From positions 24,195 through 88,194 of the forward strand of contig JAEKNN010000030.1 of the NCBI GenBank assembly GCA_016464795.1: a stretch of 64,000 nucleotides of DNA. Reading direction: 5' to 3'. The DNA comes from Candidatus Amunia macphersoniae (GTDB lineage Bacteria > Chloroflexota > Dormibacteria > Aeolococcales > Aeolococcaceae). Position 1 is the first letter of the stretch, and each line of letters starts with the position of its first letter. Below, one piece after another: positions 52,513-59,032 of the stretch. Position numbers and translations under genes: made by a program. The notes beneath the pieces are model-generated. The model made no database searches. It worked only from the letters and a program-made list of their open reading frames with translations, and was not told the origin of the DNA.

Positions 52513-53538
52513 ATGAGCGTGTTCCGGCGCTTCAGCAACATCATGCAGCAGAAGAGCAATGCCGCATTCGACAGGCTCGAGGACCCGTCGCAGGCAATCG
52601 ACCTGTCCTATCAGCAGCTGCTCGAGCAGCAGCAGAAGCTGCGCACCGCCCTGGTCGAGGCGACCACCGGCCAGAAGCGCCTGGAGAACCAGGCCGCCGA
52701 GATGGACAAGCGTGTCGCCCAGCTCAACACCGCTGCCCAGCAGGCGATGCAGTCGGGCAAGGAGGATCTCGCCATCCAGGCGCTCACCCAGGCTGAGGTC
52801 CTCAGCCAGCAGCGCCAGCAGCTCAATCCCCAGATCCAATCCATCTCCGCGCAGGTGACCAAGCTGCAGCAGGGCATCCAGCGGTACCAGGCGCGGGTGC
52901 AGGCGTTCGCCAACCAGCGAGAGTCGCTCAAGGCGTCGTACGAGGCGTCCAAGGCGACCAGCGCCGCCGGGGACACCCTGGCCGGCATCGGAGAGCACAC
53001 CTCGGACGCGGCGATGATGATGCAGCGCGCCCAGGACAAGATCGCCCGCAGCCAAGCTCACGCAGACGCGGTGGACTCGCTGCTCGACAGCGGGGTCCTC
53101 GACGCGCCGCTCCTCTCCGGGGGTGGGACTGCGCTCGACGACCAGATCACCGCCACTGTGGTCGACAGCAACGTGCAGGCCAAGATCGCCGCCATGAAGA
53201 CCCAGATGGGGCTCGCCGCACCGGCTGCCGCTCCCCAGCTCACCGCCGGTGGCATCGTGGTCCGCATCCACAGCGCTGAGCAGTACCGACTCCCGGAATC
53301 GGCTCGGACCCAGCTGGACGGTTTCGACCACCGCCTGATCGCCGCCGTCCGCGACCGCGACGACGCCGCCTACCACGCCGCGCTGGGCGAGGTCACAGCC
53401 TTCGTCAAGTCCACGGGCACTCAGCTCGCCCACGAGGATCTCTCGCCCAGCCAGATCATCCTCCCCAGCGCCGACATGTCGCTGGACGAGGTGACCACCA
53501 TGCTCGAGCAGGAGAACTGGATTAGCGAACCGGCCTAA
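52513..53538 (+). CDS. pspA: PspA/IM30 protein fused to a PspAA domain
   Basis: 341 aa. Residues about 1-220 are the PspA/IM30 coiled-coil: SVFRRFSNIMQQKSNAAFD, then long Gln-rich helices. This ESCRT-III-like family assembles on stressed membranes and preserves the proton gradient. Residues about 248-341 match PspAA, the PspA-associated domain: IVVRIHSAEQYRLPES, FDHRLIAAVRDRDDAA, GTQLAHEDLSPSQIILPSAD, LDEVTTMLEQENWI. In many actinobacteria and archaea the two are separate genes, so a fusion directly shows the partnership. GGAGG upstream of ATG 52513. Its 3' end is convergent with the YbjQ-domain genes (4-nt overlap). Confidence 0.92.
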   Translation: MSVFRRFSNIMQQKSNAAFDRLEDPSQAIDLSYQQLLEQQQKLRTALVEATTGQKRLENQAAEMDKRVAQLNTAAQQAMQSGKEDLAIQALTQAEVLSQQRQQLNPQIQSISAQVTKLQQGIQRYQARVQAFANQRESLKASYEASKATSAAGDTLAGIGEHTSDAAMMMQRAQDKIARSQAHADAVDSLLDSGVLDAPLLSGGGTALDDQITATVVDSNVQAKIAAMKTQMGLAAPAAAPQLTAGGIVVRIHSAEQYRLPESARTQLDGFDHRLIAAVRDRDDAAYHAALGEVTAFVKSTGTQLAHEDLSPSQIILPSADMSLDEVTTMLEQENWISEPA

Positions 53539-54389
53539 CGGTCGCCTCTCTGGAACCCGACAGCGGCCGGGGCGTTGGTCAACCTGACGTCGGCGTCGTT
53601 GAGGGCGAGAACCATGGCCGGGTCGAGCCGCTGGTGTCCTGACCGGCCGACGGCGACCGTGGTGCCGATGGCGAGGAACTCGATCACGTGGCTGCCCCAG
53701 ATGTGCGATGCCTGCTCGATCCGCATCGCCACTATGCCGTGGGCACCCATGCCTCGCGCCTCATCCTGCATGCGCGTCATGGCCAGCTCGCGGGCCTCGT
53801 ACAGCGCCTGCGTGTAATTACTCAGCTCGACGTTCTGCGTGGCCTGGCCGAGGCGTGCGGAGATACCCTGGTGAGCGACGTGGTAGACGCACGCGCCAAA
53901 GGCGAGAGACACGGGCTGATAGCCGGCACGCACCAGCAGGTAGAGGTCCTGCCCGGAGAGGTCGCTCAACCAGAGTCGGGGTGCCCGTGTGGTGGGACTG
54001 GCGACGGCGGTGCCGATGGCCACGAACTCGGCCAGATTCTCGCCGCCGCGGTGGATGCGCACGTCGAGCTTCATGCCCACCACCCCCTGGCCGCCGACGC
54101 TCTGGGCGTGCCTCTCCATCCTGCGGACCGCGTCGCGGCGGGCGGCGTACATCACCTGGGTGAGGCCGCTCATCTCCTGGTTCTTGTTCCAGCTCTGCGT
54201 CTGCCAGCCGATGTGGTACACGGCGCTGCCGACCACCAGCCCGCATGGCTCGTAGCCGACCTCCTTGAGCAGCACCGCCTCGTCGACGGAGAGATCGCTG
54301 CTGAAGCGGCGCCCCTGATGGCGCTCGCCGCCGCCCGTGGCCAGGCACTGCAGCGCGGCGTCAGCGCGCGGATGCGGCACCGCCGGCAT
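53535..54389 (-). CDS. Protein with two YbjQ-like domains (first of three)
   Basis: 284 aa. Two copies of a YbjQ/DUF74 heavy-metal-binding-type domain: copy 1 from GYEPCGLVVGSAVYHIG to EFVAIGTAVA, copy 2 from GYQPVSLAFGACVYHVA to EFLAIGTTVAVG. Each is preceded by (S)DLS(V/G).. and has the helical centre ALYEARELAMTRMQDEAR. YbjQ forms decamer-like rings in crystal structures and was named heavy-metal-binding on structural grounds; the real function is unknown. ATG at 54389 overlaps the next gene's stop by one base (TGATG). Last of the minus-strand cluster. Confidence 0.8.
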   Translation of the reverse strand: MPAVPHPRADAALQCLATGGGERHQGRRFSSDLSVDEAVLLKEVGYEPCGLVVGSAVYHIGWQTQSWNKNQEMSGLTQVMYAARRDAVRRMERHAQSVGGQGVVGMKLDVRIHRGGENLAEFVAIGTAVASPTTRAPRLWLSDLSGQDLYLLVRAGYQPVSLAFGACVYHVAHQGISARLGQATQNVELSNYTQALYEARELAMTRMQDEARGMGAHGIVAMRIEQASHIWGSHVIEFLAIGTTVAVGRSGHQRLDPAMVLALNDADVRLTNAPAAVGFQRGDR

Positions 54390-55324
54390 CAGCGCAGCCT
54401 CATGATCGGCAGTGGGGCCTCGTCGAGGGGATCCTTGGCATACCGGCGCACCGCGGTTCCAATGGACACCAGCTCGACCAGCGTTGCGCCGTGGGATACC
54501 TCGTGGCTGGTGAAGTCGATCTCCACCCCCACCGCGCCGTCGGCGTCGACGCTGGCGATCTCCGCCTCGAGGCGGCTGATGCCGAGCAGCCTGGCCGCCT
54601 CGATCCCGTCACTGAACTGGTCGATGCGGACATTGCTCCACGAGCGCAAGAGCCACTCCGTGCCACAGCCGGGATCGATCTCGATGGCGCCGATGCCCAC
54701 CACCAGGGACACGGGCACGTACCCGCCGTGCACCAGCTTGCTGAAGGCAAGCCCGTCGAGGTGCGACATGAACGGACGGTCCAGACGGGGACCGCCACTT
54801 CGTCTCACCGCGGTGCCGATGACGGTGAACTCGAGCGCGCTGCCGACGCCCTCGAGGTGCCGTCGCAGCAGCCGGACCCCCACCACCCCATGGGCGTCGA
54901 GGTCGCGGGCCTCCTCGGTGATCCGCGCCAGGGCTGCGTCGCGGGCGCCGACCACCCCCGCCTCGTACATGGTGTGCTCCCAGTTGAAGCCGGGACGGTG
55001 CTCGTTGCCAGCGCCGTAGAAGCCGTGAGGGCATTGGTACATCTGCAGGGCACCGCCGGTCATGTTCATGCCGGTGCCGAAGACGTTGGCGTATCCCCAC
55101 TGCGCGGCGATCCGGTACACGCTCGAGCCCATCACCATCCCCACCGGCTCGAACCCGGCATGGCGCACCGCCGACAGTTCGGCAACCGACAGGTCGGTCG
55201 TCCAGGCGGCACCGGCCTGGCGAAGCTCGTCGATGCGCTCGCGAGCGGCCAGGGGGAGCTGGCCGCGCTCCAGCGACGCGATGCTCTCCTGCTGGCGTTG
55301 CTGGGCTGTGTGCTGGTCGCTCAT
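54389..55324 (-). CDS. Protein with two YbjQ-like domains (second of three)
   Basis: 311 aa. Helical head (QQRQQESIASLERGQLPLAA), then YbjQ-like domain 1 (GFEPVGMVMGSSVYRIA ... LEFTVIGTAV) and domain 2 (GYVPVSLVVGIGAIEID ... LVELVSIGTAV), each introduced by DLSV or HLDGLAF. Domain 1 carries an extra loop with GNEHRPGFNWEH and one Cys-His pair, CPHGFYG. ATG at 55324 lies in an ATGA overlap with the gene before; the ORF extends to 55429 but only the internal start is coupled. Most diverged of the three paralogs. Confidence 0.78.
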   Translation of the reverse strand: MSDQHTAQQRQQESIASLERGQLPLAARERIDELRQAGAAWTTDLSVAELSAVRHAGFEPVGMVMGSSVYRIAAQWGYANVFGTGMNMTGGALQMYQCPHGFYGAGNEHRPGFNWEHTMYEAGVVGARDAALARITEEARDLDAHGVVGVRLLRRHLEGVGSALEFTVIGTAVRRSGGPRLDRPFMSHLDGLAFSKLVHGGYVPVSLVVGIGAIEIDPGCGTEWLLRSWSNVRIDQFSDGIEAARLLGISRLEAEIASVDADGAVGVEIDFTSHEVSHGATLVELVSIGTAVRRYAKDPLDEAPLPIMRLR

Positions 55325-56157
55325 CAGCTGTCCAGCGAGAGAACCATCGTGGGCGTCTCGATGGTGCGATCGGGGAGCCTGCGCACCGCCGTGCCCATGG
55401 CGAAGAACTCGATGGTGTGGCTGCCCCACACGTGTGACTTCTCCTGGATCTGGACTCCCACGATGCCCTCGGCCTTCAGCTTGCGCGCCTCGTCCTGCAT
55501 GCGCTCCATGGCCAGCTCCCGCGCCTCGTAGAGCGCCTGGGTGAAATTGCCCATCTCCCTGTTCTGGCCGATGTTGCCCATCGCCTGGAACATCCCCTGG
55601 TGGGCGACGTGATAGACGCAGGTCCCGAGCACCAGGCCGAGCGGGGCATGCCCGGACTTCAGCAGGGTCCAGAAGTCCTGGCCACTGAGGTCAGAGGTGA
55701 AGGGCTTGCCCTCAGCCGTCTTCCAATTGCCTCCGTCCTCGGCGGACACCGCGGTGCCGATGGCGAGGAACTCGGCAGTCCCTCTGCCCCATTCGTAGAA
55801 GCCGACATCGAGGCGCACGCCGACGACGCCGTCAGCCCCCAGAACTGTCGCCTCCTCTTCCATGCGCGCCATGGCCAGCTCACGGGCGGCGTACATCGCC
55901 TGGGTGAGCGATTGCACTTCCTGGCTCGAGCTCCAATTCTTGGTGGTGAGGCCGATGTGATAGATGCTGCTGCCCACCACCAGCCCCCGCGGGTGGAAGC
56001 CCGCTTCCTTCACCAGGAGGAACTCGTTGACCGACAGGTCCGAGGTGAAGAGCGCGTTCTCACCCTGCAGCTCGCTGAGGCGGCGCAGTGCGTCCTTGGG
56101 CAATCCCTCCAGATCGGTGGGCTGCGCCGACGGGGGCGGGGGCGGTGGCTGACTCAT
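55324..56157 (-). CDS. Protein with two YbjQ-like domains (third of three)
   Basis: 277 aa. A Pro-rich head (SQPPPPPPSAQP) precedes two YbjQ-like domains: GFHPRGLVVGSSIYHIG ... AEFLAIGTAV and GHAPLGLVLGTCVYHVA ... IEFFAMGTAV. The sequence TSDLSVNEFLLVKEAG / TSDLSGQDFWTLLKSG before each copy is conserved across all three genes. The ATG at 56157 has GGAGGGTC eight bases upstream; longer frames are read through unrelated sequence. First YbjQ-type gene transcribed in the cluster and closest to the paralogous pair upstream. Confidence 0.8.
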   Translation of the reverse strand: MSQPPPPPPSAQPTDLEGLPKDALRRLSELQGENALFTSDLSVNEFLLVKEAGFHPRGLVVGSSIYHIGLTTKNWSSSQEVQSLTQAMYAARELAMARMEEEATVLGADGVVGVRLDVGFYEWGRGTAEFLAIGTAVSAEDGGNWKTAEGKPFTSDLSGQDFWTLLKSGHAPLGLVLGTCVYHVAHQGMFQAMGNIGQNREMGNFTQALYEARELAMERMQDEARKLKAEGIVGVQIQEKSHVWGSHTIEFFAMGTAVRRLPDRTIETPTMVLSLDS

Positions 56158-56197
56158 CGGCAGTGACCCTCCGGAGCGTGAGGAATGGGCTGAGAGG

Positions 56198-56590
56198 TCA
56201 TGTGACCAGGGACCGCAGCGCGGCACTGGCTTCTGCGCTGCTCTGGGCCCGGCTCTGGAGAACGCCGAGCAGCGCACGCAGCCACGCCTGGAAGTCCAGC
56301 TCCTCCGAGCGCAGGGTGATACCCCTGACGGCGTGCGCATGCCGGCTGGCCACGGCGCCGTGCCGAAGCTCCGCTTCGAACACATCATCGCCGGCCCGAA
56401 GCGAGATCTTCTTCACTGGATGGTCCTTCTTGAAGAGACCGCCCTCGCGCTCCAGATCGACGGCGCCCGGCATCGCGTCGCTCAGCTTGGCGGCCAGCAC
56501 CTGGAAGAAGACGCCGATGTCGCTGGCGTCGGCGCGCAGCGACGCGGCGAGCGCATCGAGATCCTGCTCCTGCGGTGGAAGGTCGCTCAT
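56198..56590 (-). CDS. Unknown 130-aa protein, paralog of its upstream neighbour
   Basis: No family recognised. It shares with the gene at 56604 the opening SDLPPxExDLxALAASL, the core VFFxVL, a charged tract EREGGLFKK, GDDVFEAELRHG, a His cluster RHAHAVRG, and the end ALRSLVT. The shared His residues and Arg/Glu residues could form a binding site, but no catalytic pattern is known to me. Its stop is 40 bases before the next YbjQ gene, same strand. Soluble by composition. Confidence 0.7.
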   Translation of the reverse strand: MSDLPPQEQDLDALAASLRADASDIGVFFQVLAAKLSDAMPGAVDLEREGGLFKKDHPVKKISLRAGDDVFEAELRHGAVASRHAHAVRGITLRSEELDFQAWLRALLGVLQSRAQSSAEASAALRSLVT

Positions 56591-56603
56591 GGCCGCTCAC
56601 CTC

Positions 56604-57005
56604 TCACGTCGTCAGCGACCGCAGCGCCGCAGTCGCGGCGGCACTGACCTGCGCGTCCTGCGCCACGCCGGCAAGCAGCGCGGTCAGCCATTGATCCATT
56701 CCCAGTTCCTTGGAATATGGCAGGCCGCCGCCGACACCGTGGACCGCGTGGATGTGGCGACAGGCCACCCCGCCCTGCCGCAGCTCCGCCTCGAAGGTGT
56801 CGTCACCGAGGTGCACGCTCACATTCTGGGCTTGGCGTTTGCTCTTGAAGAGGCTGTGCTCGCGCTCGACGGTGGTCGCCGCGGGCAGCGCTCCCTCGAG
56901 GGTTGCGCACAGCACTCGAAAGAACACAGTCGAATCACGAGCGTCCGACTGGAGGGACGCCGCGAGCGCGCTCAGGTCCGCTTCAGGCGGAGGAAGGTCG
57001 CTCAC
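56604..57005 (-). CDS. Unknown 133-aa protein, paralog of its downstream neighbour
   Basis: Same family as the 56198 gene: SDLPPPEADLSALAASL, DSTVFFRVLCATLEGAL, EREHSLFKSK, GDDTFEAELRQG, CRHIHAVHG and SAAATAALRSLTT. GTG at 57005 is chosen to match the paralog's N terminus; the frame is open to 57248 but that stretch is another gene in a different frame. It overlaps the 3' end of the basic-tailed gene by 23 bases. 13 bases separate it from the next paralog, a recent-looking tandem duplication with strong divergence. Confidence 0.68.
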   Translation of the reverse strand: MSDLPPPEADLSALAASLQSDARDSTVFFRVLCATLEGALPAATTVEREHSLFKSKRQAQNVSVHLGDDTFEAELRQGGVACRHIHAVHGVGGGLPYSKELGMDQWLTALLAGVAQDAQVSAAATAALRSLTT

Positions 57006-57318
57006 GGCGGGTGTGTCCGGCGCGTCGGGTGGTCGACTTCGTCCCCCGCGCTCGTGGCGACGGGGCGCCGGCCGGCTTGCGCGACGACGGGGTGCCGGTG
57101 CGCTTGCGTGGGCGCGGCGACGATGTCGGGATGGGCTCGGCGGCGGCGGCTGCCGGCCTCCGTCCCCGGGGCGCCGATCTCGCCGAGGCGGGTGGCTCAT
57201 CCGGGGTGTCGAGAGCCTCGGCGACCGACTCCAGCACCCGTCCCACACCCTCCGCGGCCGTGGTCAGGTTGGCAGCGAAGAGTCGCAGAGCCCCTGGAAG
57301 TCCGCCGCTGCTGTTCAC
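56983..57318 (-). CDS. Small protein with basic, Ala/Pro/Arg-rich tail
   Basis: 111 aa. A short helical head (LPGALRLFAANLTTAAEGV, GRVLESVAEALDTPDEPP) is followed by about 60 residues of low-complexity basic sequence (SSPRPRKRTGTPSSRKPAG, RARGTKSTTRRAGHTRRERP), like a histone H1-type tail. This could bind nucleic acid or anionic lipid; pure disorder is the minimum claim. GTG at 57318 has GAGGGGT just upstream. First gene of the minus-strand cluster that runs to 53535. Confidence 0.5.
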   Translation of the reverse strand: MNSSGGLPGALRLFAANLTTAAEGVGRVLESVAEALDTPDEPPASARSAPRGRRPAAAAAEPIPTSSPRPRKRTGTPSSRKPAGAPSPRARGTKSTTRRAGHTRRERPSSA

Positions 57319-57424
57319 ACCCCTCACGGTAGCAGCAGGGTGACCAGCGCGGGCCGCCCACACCCGTTGCGCGGCCCGCGCAGCGCTGTTCACCGCGCTC
57401 GCCGACGGGCATCATCTGGTCCCG

Positions 57425-58108
57425 ATGTCGCTTCCTGTCCATCCTCTTTCGCCGACCACGCGGAGCCCCGTCACCCCTGACCCCTCACAGCCGTTCCGAT
57501 CGCCGGCCGATGCGCCCGTCACCTATCTCGCCCTCGGCGACTCCTACACAGTGGGCACTGGCACGACCTCCCCTGCACGAGCATGGCCCACTCTGCTTGG
57601 CGGCCGCCTCCAGGACACCCTCGGGCGGCTCGTCGAGGTGACCAACCTGGGAGTTGACGGTTACACCACGTCAGAGCTGATCGAGCACGAGCTGCCCCAG
57701 CTTCGCGACCGCGCCTGGGATTACGTGTCGGTGCTGATCGGTGTCAACGACTTCTTTCAGGGCGATGACGAGCCTCACTACCACGCGCGCCTGGTGCGGA
57801 TCTATGACGAGATCGCAACGCTGCCTGGCGCGCGGGTGCTGGCGGTGTCGATCCCCGACTATTCATACACCGCAGTTGGAATGTCGTCTGGAGATCCGCA
57901 TCGGATCGCCGACGGACTTCGCCTCTTCAATGCCAGCGCCAGGGTGACCGCGGAACTGCGCGGCTTCACCTGGGTGGACGTGTTCGACGTCAGCCGGACG
58001 CAGATCGGTGCAGCGGGATGGATCGCCGGCGACGGCCTTCACCCCGGCGACACCCAGTACCAGGCGTGGGCGGACCACATCTGGTCAGCTCTGCAACCGC
58101 ACCTGTAG
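57425..58108 (+). CDS. SGNH/GDSL-family hydrolase
   Basis: 227 aa. Block I GDSYTVG with nucleophile Ser, block II Gly in NLGVDGYTT, block III GVND, and block V DGLHPGD with Asp and His: the full SGNH set. A Pro/Ser-rich head of about 30 residues precedes the domain and lacks a hydrophobic core, so it is probably cytoplasmic or a non-classical secretion case. Family members are esterases, lipases or acetyl-xylan esterases; specificity unknown. Confidence 0.9.
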   Translation: MSLPVHPLSPTTRSPVTPDPSQPFRSPADAPVTYLALGDSYTVGTGTTSPARAWPTLLGGRLQDTLGRLVEVTNLGVDGYTTSELIEHELPQLRDRAWDYVSVLIGVNDFFQGDDEPHYHARLVRIYDEIATLPGARVLAVSIPDYSYTAVGMSSGDPHRIADGLRLFNASARVTAELRGFTWVDVFDVSRTQIGAAGWIAGDGLHPGDTQYQAWADHIWSALQPHL

Positions 58109-58163
58109 CGTCAGCCGGTGTCGCCGTGACCGTGGAAGACGGCACAGTCCAGCCCCAGTAGGG

Positions 58164-58188
58164 GGTTCGGCTTCTGTAGCATGGGTGT
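58164..58188 (+). promoter_or_regulatory. Candidate SigB-like promoter
   Basis: GGTTC (58164-58168), 14 bases, then GGGTGT (58183-58188) resembles the GGTTT-N13/15-GGGTAT pattern of general-stress sigma factors. It precedes the 84-aa acidic protein by about 30 bases. Weak on its own, since motifs of this degeneracy occur by chance. Confidence 0.28.
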
Positions 58189-58218
58189 TGAACCGGTCAG
58201 CCCTTAGGAGGATGGCGC

Positions 58219-58473
58219 ATGGCGGACGAGCACGACGACCCGACCCACAACATCGGTGCGGACCCTCTCACCGCGACGCCCGGGGCGGGGCGGGGTGGGA
58301 ACGAGAACGACCCCATCCCCGAGCAGATCGCGGATGCGGAGCGCACCACCGACACCGAGCATCGCTTCGAGGAAGAGACCCAGGAGGAGCGCGGCGCCGC
58401 GGCCCCGGGATCCCCCGGTCATGTGAGCAGCCCCGAGGAGATGTCCGAAGAGTCCAAGCAAGGCCACCCGTAG
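58219..58473 (+). CDS. Small acidic, disordered protein, 84 aa
   Basis: Glu/Asp/Pro-rich chain without hydrophobic core: ADEHDDPTHNIGADPLTATP, IADAERTTDTEHRFEEETQE and SSPEEMSEESKQGHP. Strong AGGAGG before the ATG supports expression. No family recognised. Highly hydrophilic small proteins of this type are often stress-induced (hydrophilin-like), which would fit the SigB-like motif upstream; inference only. Confidence 0.68.
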   Translation: MADEHDDPTHNIGADPLTATPGAGRGGNENDPIPEQIADAERTTDTEHRFEEETQEERGAAAPGSPGHVSSPEEMSEESKQGHP

Positions 58474-58654
58474 CGGTCACGCGTCGGCGAACGGTTGACG
58501 CAGCTGCCTGGGCAGCGTCGGTGCACGAGGCGACGATCGTCGCGTGCACCGACCTGCTGCCGCAACGCAGCCCGGTTGGACAGCCCTGGCATTTCGAGGC
58601 GGACGTTGAACGTAGAATCAGGCTCCCAACGAACCAGCGTCCCGGAGAAATGAC

Positions 58655-59032
58655 ATGCAGCTCTCGCTCCCCTCGGTGAAACTTCCCTCGCGAACAGGTC
58701 TCATGGTCATGGCCGGTGCCGGCGCCGCCGGAATCTTCGGGCTCCTGAGCACGCCGGTCGCCCTGATCATCGGCGCCGTGCCCTTGCTCGGCGCCAACAT
58801 CCCCGATGACGATGGGGGCAACCGCACCCGCCGCGCCTCGAGCTCGAGCGCCGGCACCAGCGCACCCGCGCGGCGTTCCACACCCCGACGCTCGTCCACC
58901 GAGCGGCGCACGTCCACAGCCAAGCGCGCCTCCTCCGCCCGCACCGCCGGCAAGCGCGCCACCGCACCCAAGAGCACCGCCCGCCGCACCGGCGCCCGTC
59001 GCGGCGCTAAGCGAACCTCGACTACTGGGTAG
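58655..59032 (+). CDS. Membrane-anchored protein with basic histone-like tail
   Basis: 125 aa. Short head, a hydrophobic region (GLMVMAGAGAAGIFGLLS then PVALIIGAVPLLGANIP) that should form one or two TM helices, then about 75 residues rich in Arg, Ala, Ser, Thr and Lys (RRSTPRRSSTERRTSTAKRA, KSTARRTGARRGAKRTSTTG). The tail resembles H1-type nucleic-acid-binding segments. A membrane-tethered basic tail could hold DNA or acidic polymers near the membrane; unproven. CCGGAGAAA before the ATG is a fair ribosome-binding site. The end overlaps the convergent P-type ATPase by 11 bases. Confidence 0.65.
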   Translation: MQLSLPSVKLPSRTGLMVMAGAGAAGIFGLLSTPVALIIGAVPLLGANIPDDDGGNRTRRASSSSAGTSAPARRSTPRRSSTERRTSTAKRASSARTAGKRATAPKSTARRTGARRGAKRTSTTG

